Assembly (NCBI GenBank): GCA_024195265.1
Contig: JAJLRJ010000010.1
Coordinates: 25,963,676 to 26,027,675 of the forward strand
From: Dendrophyllia cribrosa
Taxonomy: Eukaryota; Cnidaria; Anthozoa; Scleractinia; Dendrophylliidae
Direction: 5' to 3'
Length of the DNA stretch: 64,000 nucleotides
This document shows, piece by piece, positions 11,829 through 23,954 of the stretch (the first letter of the stretch is position 1; the number at the start of each line of letters is the position of its first letter). Under the pieces are notes generated by a model. That model saw only the letters and a list, made by a program, of their open reading frames with translations, had not been told where the DNA came from and did not search any database. A program made the position numbers and the translations under genes.

Positions 11829-12297
11829 CTGCCAGCAAGCTCTCGGGCTCGGGGTTTCGGGTTGGGGGAGCGGAGGGCGAGAGCTTGCAACGATGTCTCA
11901 GAAATTTGAATTCCGCCCGAAATACTTCCCGTGGCTCCCCTCTGTCTGAGCTGTCAGAATTTGGCTAATCAGCGCAAACCGGAACCGAACGTTAATGAAA
12001 CAGACATGAAAATAAAAATAGTGTTGGTAACGCAACACACTTTTCGACAGCCAGACTGTCCGCTTCTCTGTTTTCGCTGTAGTGTATCGCTGGACAAAAT
12101 TAAGATAAGTTTTTCCAAACTCTCTGCTTTCACCAGTCTGAAGGTGTTTCTCTTTTGAATGCATGTTTATAATTCTGTGAATAGCGAGATGTTTATATTG
12201 AAAAGGTTTCAAATAACTTTCGGTCTTATGCAAATTGCATGGTGAGCGAACGAAAGCAAAAAATAAATCACCGGTCAAAACACTAGAGCTCTTTCGA

Positions 12298-12412
12298 TAG
12301 CCGTTCAAATGGCTAAAAATCTTTAACCTAAACGGTCTCTAACATTAGCCGTTCAAACGGCTGAATATTTTTTACCAACGGATAACCCTAGCCGTTCAAA
12401 CGACTGAAGATT
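12298..12412 (+). repeat. Three spaced AGCCGTT-CAAACGGCT palindromes
   Basis: Near-identical 16-bp palindromes at about 12299, 12346 and 12391, spaced 45-47 bp, in the interior of the TIR element. A regular palindrome array could bind a dimeric protein such as a transposase. Confidence 0.6.
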
Positions 12413-12489
12413 TTTTTTTGTAATGACTCAAACGGAAAGCCCTTTATAGTATCGTTTTCGCGTGTGAGGTCACAAATGCTGGTCGATAA

Positions 12490-12896
12490 TTTTCTCGGCT
12501 AACCCCAAAAAAAGCTGAAATTTCGCCGATCTTAATTCTTCATCGGCAACAAGAGCCGCAGACATTCCAATACTTCTGGCTTCTGTTACCTGGTCGTCGA
12601 TCGTCGATGATGCTTTGTAACGGACAGACAACCAACACTGTTTGATGCTGCCTCCGTTTTATATTTGCAGCCGCGGCAGCAAACAGTTGAAATATAAAGC
12701 TTTTGCCATAGCCCGTCAGCAAAACAGCGAGGACATCACTATCTTTAAGTAGTGCTTCAATTGCTTGACATTGCTCGGGTTTCAATTCCACAGGAAACTT
12801 CAGATATTTAGAAAAATTCTCGCACGCTTTATGAATGCAATCTTCTCCGCTCTCCGTTTGTTTGTCTTGATCACGACGCACGAAGAATGACACCAT
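12490..12896 (-). pseudogene. RecQ-family DNA helicase N-terminal fragment, frameshifted
   Basis: From ATG at 12896 it reads through LKPEQCQAIEALL (motif 0 with Q-type Gln), VLAVLLTGYGKSFIFQ (Walker A, TGYGKS) and VLVVCPLQSIIDD (motif Ia). A short duplication of the ATCGACG type at about 12596-12605 then shifts the frame; the correct continuation QVTEARSIGMSAALVADE lies in the next frame. Walker B (DExH) and the helicase C-lobe are absent. A RecQ ATPase needs all seven motifs, so this is cargo or a relic of a larger element, not an active enzyme. Confidence 0.8.
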
Positions 12897-13099
12897 GACA
12901 ACGTCATCATCAAATTAAATTTCAACCAATCATCGTTTTCCGTCCACTTTTTGGACGGAGACATTCAAATTTCTGAGACATCGTTGCAAGCTCTCGATCC
13001 TTTCCCTCCCCCACCTCCTCCCCCTCCCCCTCCTCCCCCCTCCCCCTCCCCCTCCTCCCCCCTCCCCCAAACCCGAGCCCGAGAGCTTGCTCGCAGGCT

Positions 13100-16000
13100 A
13101 GATTTCAGCTGGATATCATTTATCCTTGAAAGTCAACTGATTTTCAAACAATTTTAGCAGGAATTTTTACAAAATAAAAATTATGGATACTCTCAAAACT
13201 ACTTGTTCATCTTTTCCTATGATCTCAATTTGTGAATTGTTTGTTTGAAAAAGTTCGACGCACTACAAATGAATATTAATTCAGTCGTACAGTTTCTAAG
13301 AAAGAAAAACGTGGCGTTGACTCATAAGATTGTAAATTGTTTTTTTAGTCTATAGGAAAATTTTCTGTAGTTTTGATGCTGACGGATATTTTATTCAACA
13401 TTCACTTACCTCAATTTGGACTAAAGATACAGGACTGATTATAACAGGTCGATTTTTTCTACTTTGGTTCTGTTTATTATTATGGTCTGTATAACCCCTT
13501 GATTTGATTCAGGCCATCAATGTTTGTTTCTATAACAAATTTCAATTGACAAAAAGAAACGTGTTTAGAGTAAAACTTAGAACCAGATATTGGGTATTAT
13601 TAATGGGCTCTCTTAATTTAGTTTTTAAGTGGAGGAAAGGACGTTTTTCTGTTGGCATTCGATGTAGCACAGAATGAAACATTTTCAAAACTGGACTTGC
13701 ACAACAAGATCTCTAGGAAGAAAATGGAGCCAAGCAAGTCTATTGAATGTTCTAAATTATATGACCTTCTCCAAACTTAGAAAACTTTTATTATTTTGAA
13801 AAATTGGACTCGTGCACAGTTTACTAATCTCTGCAAAGAAAATGGAGCCAAGAAATTGTTGTTGAATACTATAAATTATTTCGCTTGCTCCAAACTTAGC
13901 AAAAGGTTATTTTTGATGCTTAGCTACGTACTTTCTGTGCTACAAAGGAAACTGGCCAACAGTTAAAGGTTTTGTTATTAAAAGCAACATGGCAAGCTGT
14001 GAAAAATCTAACTGAAATATCCAGTATCGAATGAAATCAGAAGTAAAAATTACTTTTTAAATAAACAAATAATTTTCGTTATCCAAAAACGTTTTATCTA
14101 GTGTAGAAACAATTTTCTCATTTTTTTTAATAGCTTAACATGTTTCTTCTAATATCCTTCATGTATACACTGCCTAGTGCAAGAATTTTGAAAATTTAAG
14201 GCTGGTTTTTACCGGTAATATTAGCACAAACATGAAGAATGAACACACCTGTTCTTCTTATGCTGTCTTCGTAGGAATTCACACGGCATAAGTATAGGCA
14301 CAAGGAGAAAGAACTTGGTCATTTTTCTTGTGATTATGTTTATTTCGCATTAAATCCTAATGAGGACAACATAAGAAGAACGAGTATGTTTCTTTTTCTT
14401 ATATTTGTGCTTACACTTATGTCGCTCGTGAAAACCAGTGTTAAATTACGAGGTTCGTTACAATTTTTTGCACGAGATGTATAGTTTTCGGCGGGTTTCA
14501 ATTTTAAGTCGAACTCCTTTGAAAAAAATTTTTTCATAAAAAAGTTTACAAGTGGTAACCTTTAATTTTTTGCCCAAATTGTTACCAGGGGAAACGCTGT
14601 GCAAATTTTTCGCAATTTTCCCGCCAAAAGACAGTATATATAGGAAAAAAAACATTGTCACACCTTTTAATTAGTTCAATGATTTTTACTTAACTGTACA
14701 ATATAAATAAGAAAGAGAGAATAAATAGAATTATTAAACTGAAAGAACTCTTTTATTATTGTTGTTGACTACTAATTATTTATTAAATACATACAATATT
14801 ACTAATTCTTTAAAAGTAGCTTTGAAAAATAGATGTTAACCAGTAAGAATGATTAAAAAAAAAAACGGTGCATGCGTATTTTGAGCGCCCGTATTTTTCT
14901 AAGTCTTTTGGCGGGAAAATTTTAGAAATTTTAACAAGTTGAGTAAAATAAGCTTTTTAATAAGTAATTAACAATGAAATAATCCTGACTTAAAGAATTG
15001 TACTAAATAGTTACAGATTTTTTTCAAAAAGCAGAAAGGTCTGTATTTGTTTCTGTTCTTGGAAACCTTGTCCACGGCAAGTTTTCACGGTACAAATTGC
15101 CTTATTACTGCTACAAACAACACGAGAATTTTTCGTGGATTCGGAAACTGATTTTTAACTTTTCAAACGATCCTAATCGATCATAAATACCTACGATTTT
15201 GGCACTTTGCTCTATAAAAGCAGCATATGAAAGTTTGTTGTCAATAAACTATGTACCGTGTAAATTGCCTGATACAGTGCAACACAGATATAACAAACGT
15301 CCTTGAACGCAAAATGCAGAAAGTCAATGGAAACTCGTGATCAATATTGCTGATCGTTAATAACCGAAATTCCTAACAGAGAAAGCTGATAAACCGTCAA
15401 ATGATGTGAGACGGAAACGAAATGACCCACCCCGATCAACATGAAAATATTTATTGCAAACTGACAAAGGGCCGTAATAACGGGGAGTTGTTTTAACTTT
15501 AAGTAATGATCCGCATAAGGAAAGTGCTGAACGGCAATGCACGATGGAATGTCAACTTTTTTTCATTGTTACAACTAGTGATCTGATTGGCCTAGACTCA
15601 AAAGGTGCATTTTGTCTAATTTGAGACCCAATCGCACAACATGCAATTTTTAAAAGATATTGTATTTGGGGAAATTCATCAAATAAGCAAAATTATTAGC
15701 TATTGTCTTCTGCTATTCTGATTGGTTAAGCACGAACATTTCCTAAAATTTATTTGACGCAAATGGATTTTCTTTATTTTTATACTGAAATATAATTATG
15801 AACCATCAGCCCCTCCTCATTCTATTCTTGAAATCAAAGATATTCTATGTGGGAAAGAGCCAATGCCGCAGAACAATGAAATTTACGTTAGTTCTTATGT
15901 GGAGCATCACTTAAAGTCCTTGAAAACGGCCTAGTATTTACACTGAGAAATCTTGTTTGATATTTACGAAAAGTGAAAACTCGAAACAAAATTTAGTGCT

Positions 16001-16841
16001 AGTTCGCAATCTTAAAACTTTGGAGTGAAATTGATTATCCTCGCAGTAATTCAATGCTAGCAATTAAAAAAAATTCAGGCTTGAACTTGATTTTAGTTCT
16101 TTAGATACGAAGTTACGTAAAGAAGGCATCGTGCTAAATATGAATTGACTTTTGTTAGTAATCTATGCAATTTTAGCTCTTTGCATGTAATGTTTAACGA
16201 AAAATCAGCCACCAAAAACTGCAAAATTGTTGGGTAGCAAAAGCGCTAATGAGCCATACATTCTTTGTAAAAGTTAGAGTTTTCAAACAGCAAAGCACGC
16301 TCAAATTTCCGGGGAAAGCTAATTGTGTTATACACTTTCAAAATTCGGAGTTGATCTCGATAAGAGAATGACGCGCATATGCATAAAAAGGCAATAATTG
16401 TAAACATATTCACCTATCGATAACAGAGTAGAAAAAACTGAATTGCTCACAGATCATCATTTATAAGAATGGGCTTCATTGTGATTATTCTTATCAATTT
16501 TCACTACTGACGAGTTCATTTAAAATCCATGTTGAAAACTGACATTAAAAGACAAAATTGGAACTGACAAAATGAACTGCTATTCCAATAATTTTACGCT
16601 GCAAACTGACAAGAAAACTGAATCTCTTGGAAACAGACACAAAACTTAAACAAATTGCTTTTTAATTTCAAAACCCTGCATATTAAAAACTCTCGAACAG
16701 AAAAATGGCCTTAGTTATTGATAACTGGGCAAGGTTAAAAATAAAACTATTTTTTCTGATTTTTACTACGAACTTATTAAAATTCTTGTGGAAAGAGGGA
16801 AAAACCGAAACTGACAAAAACCAATCGATTCGTAGCCATAA
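13100..16841 (+). repeat. Segmental duplication, unit A, 3.7-kb block
   Basis: Collinear with 23955-27682, well over 90% identical by eye with small indels (e.g. CAGTCGTACAGTTTCTAAGA, ATTATTATGGTCTGTATAAC, TGCACGATGGAATGTCAACT in both). A+T-rich, with no coding signal conserved between copies beyond what identity forces. The small frame at 15357-15542 is the same as at 26185-26370. Confidence 0.93.
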
Positions 16842-17150
16842 AGTGCACCTAAACCCCAATTTTTTTCTTTTAATCAACTTAATGTACGTTGAAAAGTCGA
16901 ATAGTGAAATATTTCTTGTTTTTAACGTCGCGTAAGTGAGTTGTAGAGATTTGAATTTACAAAATGCTAATTAGATGTCGTCAAATCAAGACTTTACCAT
17001 TATTTGTACTTCAATTTACAATATGCAGTTCACAGCTTAAGGATGATCAATTTAAGAAATACTAAAAAAAACTGTTTATAGTCAATTGATTTGTAAAAAG
17101 ATATTACTTGGAGGTGGAAACAAGTAGTTGTATAAAAAACGGATACCCTC
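16842..17150 (+). mobile_element. 5' half of a TTAA-type foldback element
   Basis: Starts AGTGCACCTAAACCCC after ATAA and follows the left arm and centre of the complete relative at 46964-47422 to GGAAACAAGTAGTTGTATAA. The right arm is missing. Confidence 0.8.
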
Positions 17151-19424
17151 TTATGGTCTGCTCGCAAAGTAGTACTGCCGACTGGCGTTAACAGAAACAC
17201 GTGCTTGTCCCTTTACGAGTAGAATTCATGTACACGGTAAGGAGCCAAGGAAACTGATGTTAAATCAGGATTATAACATGAGACCGGTACAGGCGGAGGG
17301 AGGTATAGAGGAGAAGTTTGGACCCCCCTCCCCAATAAAAAATTCCTGGATCCGCCTCTGGGACAGTGTGGCTTCAACAGTGTGGGACAGTGTGGGACAG
17401 TGTGGCTTCAGACTATGGACTATGTAAAAGCCCAACTCAGTTCTTTGTTAACCCATCGCCACCCATTTCGTTTTCATAATTCATAAAACATAGTTAAGCA
17501 ACATGGCAGCGATTTTTACGAGTTTTTATTTAATTTTTATTAGTTTTAAGAGCCCGAAGTTTCGCCTTTAGTGAGGCTAGTTTTATAAACCGATACGGCC
17601 ATTACAGATGCACAGTACACCACACAAACAGAGGTTGATAAGCCTGTGGTTCTACACTCGCGTCACTTTATGCATGCAAAGGATGTCTGTAATTTTTACA
17701 ATTTGGACTTCCAAATTTTTTTCTCGCGCAGTTTTCGATAGGCACTTGCTGTACTGATTTTATTAGGAAATTTGTCATACTAGTTATTTTATACCGAGAA
17801 AAAGTTGTTTTTTTCTCTATAAAATATATAACTGTGTTCCTTTGTGCTTAGTTTTCCAGAAACAGTTATTCTGAAGTCTCGGCTCGGTGCGATAATTGCG
17901 TTTAGTTGTTGAAAGCAATCTAGCGGATATTCGATTAAAGAAGTTAATTAAAATAACTTATTTTCCTTTAAAGTTTTCCCTATGTTTGTCGCATTTTTGT
18001 GGGATAATTAGAAATTGGTTTGCAAAACGATCTAGCTTTAGAGGAGGGGGGGGGGGGGGGGGGGGGGGGGGGTTGGGTGGTTTTGAAAAAATATCCTGCA
18101 AGCAAACCGTTTTACCACTTGAGTTGTTTCTATGTTACTATGTTTTAACATCGTTTTATCTATGACGTCATATGACTTCATTTATTTGTAGACCTGAAAT
18201 CTTGAATCCGCTATGCTGGGTATTTGATTTTCAGAAAATCAGCTCTATCGATCCAAAATAAATTGTTAAATCGATAGACTGGAAAAGTGCAGATACCAAA
18301 GAAACGTACAACAAGAAACGAATTCAACATTTCAGACGGCATGCGTATTTTAAATTGGTTGGTTGTCATGGCCACATCACGTGTCATATACGGAAAAAAA
18401 TACACGCTAAATTAATATTAAAAAAAAGCTGCTAAAGAAATTAGCGCTAGGTTAATTCGACAAGACTGCGTCCAAAATGCAAAAAGATGATGTTCTTCTT
18501 TTGCAGTACTGTATTGAAGTAGCTTAAAAAATGGTATGTCTACTTTTCTGTTGCACGGTACCTCCTTATTAAGAAAAATATATTCACCGGTTGAATGCAA
18601 ACTTTGTCATCACGTGCTTTTCTTTTTTTATTTGCGCTTTCATCACTGAAAAGCGTGGAAGCGTTGTTTACCCCTAACTCTCTGACGTTTTTGTTAGCGA
18701 TTGGCCCAAGTTTCTAATCAATATTCATGAAAAAATCGTAGCCCTCGCCGCAAATCAAGCAGGTCGTGTTCGTGTGAAGATGTCTCGCAAGTTGTAAAAC
18801 GTTTTGGCGTTCTAGAGCCAACTTGGAAGACTCCGAGAAGACGTACCGCCAAGGAAAAAGTCGTCCCATAACTCCAACCGAAGGTAAGAGTCGCTTTGCA
18901 AAAAAAATACATTTCTACAGTAAAAGAGCATAAAATTTTGCTCGATGAAGTGAACACGTGCGTTGAGCTTCTCTTCGTCTTTCGACGTCTCTGCGTTTTG
19001 TGAGCTGCGGACGTCTCTGGCTGTCTAATTTCGTTCAAGCTGCATATACTTTCAAAAGAACTTTTTATAGGTCAACTTAAGGAGCTAAGGCCTTGAAGCA
19101 AATGTTGAAAAAAGATATTAAAATTTTTGTTAGGAATGGTTTATTATTTCATTGTAAGTTTTATACCATTATATTAACTGTTGATAAAAACCACGTCTAA
19201 TTAATGCACCTAAAATTCAACCTTAGTCGTATGTAAAATAGCAAACGTTGAACATTTTACCTTATCAATCGTTCATTTATATTTTTAGGAACTTTAAAGA
19301 GTATCAAAGTCAGGAAAATCATGGAAGGATGAAGAAACAATTCAAGAGGGCAAACTGGAATGGACGTATCAGGAGGGATCTCTTCGAAGATAAGCTTTGT
19401 TTAGTTCCATAATTTTTTGGCACA
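17151..19424. other. No gene recognised; poly(G) at 18046-18072
   Basis: GGACAGTGTG is repeated several times at 17363-17410. A 27-nt G run interrupts 18046-18072. At 18755-18880 (+) a short frame reads REDVSQVVKRFGVLEPTWK, faintly like a transposase helix-turn-helix, but it is not supported further. Confidence 0.4.
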
Positions 19425-19702
19425 AATGATGGCTGAACATGGAAAAATACTTTAGTTTGTATAAGTATTGAATGTATTGATTCCGAGGAAGAGCGAATTC
19501 GGATCTGACTGCTTGTTGACTGGATCTACTCATCAAGAACCGGAGGGATATTGAAGTTTATTCATTTTGCTGAATCGCGCACTTGCTGCTAATTTTCTGA
19601 ACCGTCAAATCAGCATAGGTTTTGCAATGGGAGAAAGGTCTTTGGTAAAATAACTTCTGACAAATTTTAATCTCAGCCATCATTTGGACGTTGAGCGATC
19701 AT
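19425..19702 (+). repeat. Segmental duplication, unit B, proximal block
   Basis: Matches 11555-11828. In unit A this block is followed after 'GTTGAGTGA' by the RecQ element; here the sequence continues uninterrupted from GTTGAGCGATC. Confidence 0.9.
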
Positions 19703-19779
19703 TTCATTTACACGGTTGATAATTTGACGATTCAGTTTACGGCTTTTTTTGTTTCGGTGAACATATCTTTATCCATTGC

Positions 19780-20117
19780 TTACAAAAAAGGTGAATTTCC
19801 ACTGTCGCGTAAAATTTTACGTGCGAAAATAAGACGCACGCAAACAATTTTCACTGTCGTGTTATTTTTACGTGCGTTTTACGTGTGTAAATAAAAAGAG
19901 ACGATGTATTAACGGCTTTCGTAAACGTAAAAAGTTGAGCATGGTCCAACTTTTTACATTTACGCAAGCCGTTCAAAAATCGTCTCTTATTTTATTTACG
20001 CACGTAAAACGCACGTAAAAATAACGCGACGGTGGAAATTGTTTACGTGCGTTTTATTTACGCCCGTTTTACGCACGTAAAAAGATTATGCGACAGTGGA
20101 AATCCACTCTTACAAAG
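19780..20117. mobile_element. Foldback element with ACGTGCG motifs
   Basis: Arms built of TTTTACGTGCG repeats: left GTGAATTTCCACTGTCGCGT, right ATGCGACAGTGGAAATCCAC, with a central GAGACGAT...ATCGTCTC stem. No coding. Confidence 0.8.
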
Positions 20118-20554
20118 GAAATACGATTTGATTTTGTTTGGTCGATCGCTTAGCGTGTAGGTACCAGTTATAACCTTAGTTTATATGGTGGGTGTCTATT
20201 TTTAAGGTGGCACTGACAACTGTAAATTTCTAATTTGGACACGTCAAATTGTTTCCATGGTCACAAAGGCTGTTATAAAAAATAATTAACCTTTTCAAAA
20301 TTATTTCATATTAACATGGTACTGACAGTTTTTCGAAAACTTCTTCTTTCTTTGTTTTTCCAAATCAGTTGTTTCGTATTTTCCGCAGAAACGAAGCACG
20401 ATTTGGTATGAACTAGAACTCAAAATAAAAGTTTGTGTTTCGTACACAAATTCGCGAGTCTTCCAGAAACAAGATTAGAAACATTTCAGTTAATTTAGAG
20501 GGCAAATTTTAATTCAATCATTTTTCAATTCAACGAAAGCCTGGCATTATATTA

Positions 20555-20660
20555 AAAATGGAGCCAAGCAATTGTCTGTTGAATGTTCCAAATTCAGTTG
20601 AATCACTTGCTCCAAACTTAGCACACAGTCGTTTAAAAATATACATATTTTTATAAATTG
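20555..20660 (+). repeat. Fragment related to the 3.7-kb block
   Basis: AAAATGGAGCCAAGCAATTG, TCTGTTGAATGTTCCAAATT and CTTGCTCCAAACTTAGCA resemble 13720-13900 and 24550-24730, where the same motif is itself duplicated. Confidence 0.6.
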
Positions 20661-20839
20661 GGTTCGTGCACAATTCAATTTATGGCTAGAATGAAAATGG
20701 ACACGTCAAGTTATTTTTTCCATGGTCAAATTGGCTGTTATAAAATAACTTTTCTTTTCAAAATTATTTCAGGTAACTTAGAAGGCAATTTTTTTTTCAA
20801 TTATTTTTCAACTTATCAAAAGTCTGGCATTGTGTTTAA

Positions 20840-21397
20840 GTGCCCCTATGATCACATTTTTTATTTTCATTTTTTTTTTACATTTTCGTGTACTATTAGA
20901 CTTTCTTACTTATTTTGCCAAATTTCAATCCATTACGAACATCAGAAGTCATTTTATTTTAACATTTATTTCCGAGAATTTGCGGCCGCCATTAATCAAC
21001 CTTGTTCCAAGGCTTGGTTGCGAATGGAAGAAAGTCACGTCAAAGACTCAAACATACCTCACGGGTTGAAATTATAATAACAATAAGTATTGAAAATCAC
21101 GCGAAAAGCAACAAAAACTTTGGACTTGTTCTTCATGCAATTTTCTATGCTGATTGTTATTATAATTTCAACCCGCGAGGTATGTTTGAGTCTTTGACGT
21201 CACTTTCTCCCATTCGCAACCAAGCCTTGGAACAAGGTTGATTAATGGCGGCCGTAAATTCTCGGAAATAAATGTTAAAATAAAATTACTTCTGATGTTC
21301 GTAATGGATTGAAATTTGGCAAGATAAGTAAGAAAGTCTAATAGTACACGAAAATGTAAAAAAAAAATGAAAATCAAAAATTTGATCATAGCGGCAC
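20840..21397. mobile_element. TTAA-flanked foldback element, ~230-bp arms
   Basis: GTGCCCCTATGATCA at the left and TGATCATAGCGGCACT at the right, TTTAA on both sides. Arms are nearly perfect reverse complements around a loop at about 21070-21160. The paired open frames on opposite strands are mirror images. Confidence 0.88.
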
Positions 21398-21544
21398 TTT
21401 AAAAATGGAATCAATTGGGAATATATATTTAAAGACACTTGTACTGTAGCCTGTCAGTGCCTCCTTACATCAACTGATTGACAAGAGAACAAAGGCCTTT
21501 ACAATTAAGTTGCGTTCTTTCTTTTTCACTTGTTTTTGTTTTAA

Positions 21545-22483
21545 GGAGGCTCGTACCCATTTCTCAAGTCCACACCCTTTCAATTTTAATGGGCCACATC
21601 TTTTGTTGTAGCGCATAAAAAGACAAGCCACTTTGCATGCAAACACACAATACATTGAACTTTATGGGAGTATAGGATTTGTTTACATCGGTGCTTCCAT
21701 GGCAACGGAATGATGACTCTCCGAAATTCACAAGTTGCGGAGTTTCTCTAGAGAGAATTTTTTGCAAAACCCGCTAGTGGACTAATTGATTAGACCACGA
21801 GCTTCAACTGGACAAAGTTTAAAAGAAATGTATGAGAGCGTTTTTGAAAGTTTTGGGGATTATAAATACGGTGAAAAACATACTATCGACATAATTGGCT
21901 AATATCTAAAGAAAACGATGCGCATTGGGAATGCAGTTTCATCTCATAGTAGTTTGATTCCATTTGAAATTGTGTGTGAAAAAGTGAGTGGGTTGCTTTG
22001 GCCGATTGCGAGAAAGAAGGATTCAATTAGCGTGCGTTCAGCCGCTCTTGTTGCCATTTTTGTATGTAATTTGGTCTACGCCTACAAATGTGATGATAAT
22101 TTGGAAACCGCAAGATAATTTTTTTTAATTTGACAATCTTGAGATTAATTATCAATTGGTATGGCCTGCAAGTTTCAAGGACATTGAAGATATGCAAGGC
22201 AATAAAATAGGGCCTCCAATGTACCAATTTACCAATTTATTCCAGCAGATTTTGTGTTTACAAGTCAGCGTCCTCATTATTCACGAGTATTGTTTTCTTG
22301 TGTTTCGGAGGATCACCATTCCGTTGCCATGGAAGCACCGATGTAAACAAATCCTATACTCTCATAAAGTTCACTGTATTGTGTGTTTGTATGCAAAGTG
22401 GCTTGTCTTTTTATGCGCTACAACAAAATATATGGCCCATTAAAATTGAAAAAGTGTGGACTTAGAAATGGGTACGAGCCTCC
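21545..22483. mobile_element. TTAA-type element with ~180-bp inverted ends
   Basis: GGAGGCTCGTACCCATTTCT at the left, its reverse complement at the right; flanks TTAA and TTAG. The ~570-bp centre shows no gene. Confidence 0.85.
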
Positions 22484-22730
22484 TTAGACCACGGCAAATT
22501 ATTCTTACTCGCCCATGCTACAAAATATCTATTCGAGGTATAGCTTTTTTCTGATATTGAGTGCCTGTGTTCTCTTGTCGATCGTACGTATATATCTAAG
22601 AGCTTAGTTTATAAAGTCCTGATGTCTGGTTTTGAGGAAAGCCGGTATTTTCGATGATCAATATAGACCTTGTGAATGGTTCAACCCAGGAGTATCAGTA
22701 GCCTGTCGAGTGTGATAGTCCGGGTTAGTG

Positions 22731-23209
22731 CACAGGTACCCCAAGCTCAAGTGATGTTTACACGTTGTAATTTTCACTGTTGCGTAATAGCGAAATTATA
22801 AGGATTTGTATGGGGAAAATTTACTTCGAATTTGAGCGTAAAAATAGGAACGATATTTGAATAAAAGTGGCTCACCAGAACTTCTTTGTGTGTTTACTTG
22901 TATCTTGAGTGATTTCTGGGTCGATTCGAAGCGATTCCAGCGAGTTTTAGTTCCACTGTTTCTTCTTCCCTAAAAGAGAGACTTCGCTACTTTTGTCTCA
23001 CTTTTAGGGAAGAAGAAACACTGAGTGGAACTAAAACACACAAAGAAGTTCAGGTGAGCCAGTTTTATTCAAATATCGTTCCTAATTTTCCGCTCAAATT
23101 CGAAGTGAATTTTCCCCATACAAATCCTTATAATTTCACTATTACGCAACAGTTACAACGACGTTCAAATTACAACGTGTAAACATCACTTGAGCTTGGG
23201 GTACCTGTG
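22731..23209. mobile_element. hAT-like foldback MITE inserted beside a Penelope remnant
   Basis: Ends CACAGGTACCCCAAGC...GCTTGGGGTACCTGTG, arms of about 200 bp, and GTTAGTG repeated on both sides (22724-22730 and 23210-23216). A 7-8-bp duplication with CA...TG ends is hAT-like. Confidence 0.8.
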
Positions 23210-23830
23210 GTTAGTGTAGTTCTGAAAAGAACTGTTGTTATTGACAATAACTGACGTTTCGATAACCTGAACGGAAGTCATCTTCAGAGTCATGTGAATT
23301 GTAAAGTACTACTTTACGACAACTACTAACAAATGTTAGACAAAGACGAACCTAGCGACAGACAAGGAGCAGTATACAAGATCAAATGCAGCGACTGCCA
23401 GAAATTTGAACACACGACTGGCTGAAGTGAACACAAACGAGACGAAAAATGGTGATGTCAACAATCACATTGCTGAACACCATTTGCCCACTAATCACAG
23501 AATTGACTGGGACTCTGCCGAATGCGCCGGTTACCTACGGTACGGACTACTAACTTAGAACAAACACCACTGAACCGATGCCAATAGCTCAGTACTGACC
23601 TGCGGCCTAGAAACGACTTTTTCAACAGAACAGACAAACAGCACACCGACAAAAATTACACTATCAATGCAGGGATCCAAACACACCAAACACAGCTTAT
23701 AATTCGCATGGCTCTGAAGATGACTTCCGATCAGGTTGTCGAAACGTCACATTCATTGTCAACAACAACAGGTCTTTTTAGAGTTTCAATGAGACCTGTT
23801 ATACAGACCAAAAGAAAAAAACAAACCAAA
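23210..23830 (+). mobile_element. Decayed Penelope-like element with inverted ribozyme-like ends
   Basis: Left end 23221-23294 (GACAATAACTGACGTTTCGA..GTCATCTTCAGAG) is the reverse complement of the right end 23708-23783 (CTCTGAAGATGACTTCC..GTCGAAACGTCA). Between them, broken frames read GAVYKIKCSDCQ, then DVNNHIAEHHLPTNHRIDWD, recognisable as a GIY-YIG endonuclease tail with several stops and deletions. The sequence before 22723 continues it to the left of the hAT insertion. Confidence 0.75.
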
Positions 23831-23954
23831 AGCTATCCTTTAAGAAAGAACAACAGATGAAGTTTCGGAAGTCAACGGCATAAACGTAACACTTTAAACA
23901 AATCATTTACAGTTTAAATTTTTTTTTCTTAGTTGAGTCAGATAATGATTTTTC

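Larger units (their letters stand above)
11829..13099. mobile_element. 1.27-kb TIR element carrying a RecQ helicase fragment
   Basis: Both ends read CCTGC-x-AGCAAGCTCTCGGG inward, followed by GGTT/GGGGGAG-rich sequence and a second shared block CGAGAGCTTGCAACGATGTC to GAAATTTGAAT (left 11829-11912, right reverse complement 12962-13098). The right arm has an enlarged CCT/CCC microsatellite (13005-13070). The element sits exactly between the two blocks of duplication unit A and is absent from unit B. Confidence 0.75.

Noticed and set aside
12951..13157. Proline-rich frame
   Set aside because: Translation of the CCT/CCC microsatellite in the right arm of the RecQ-bearing element.
15357..15542. 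61-codon frame identical to one at 26185-26370, looking like a conserved small gene
   Set aside because: Conservation is explained by the near-identity of the whole 3.7-kb duplicated block; no domain or splice context.
17896..18165. Frame with a glycine run
   Set aside because: Produced by the poly(G) tract at 18046-18072.
18718..19038. 106-codon minus frame, and an antisense helix-turn-helix-like peptide (DVSQVVKRFGV)
   Set aside because: The antisense match is a single short stretch with no downstream transposase catalytic motif, too weak to call.
20658..21389. Paired open frames on both strands with shared peptide FLIFIFFLHFRVLLDFLTY
   Set aside because: Mirror-image translations of the arms of a foldback element.
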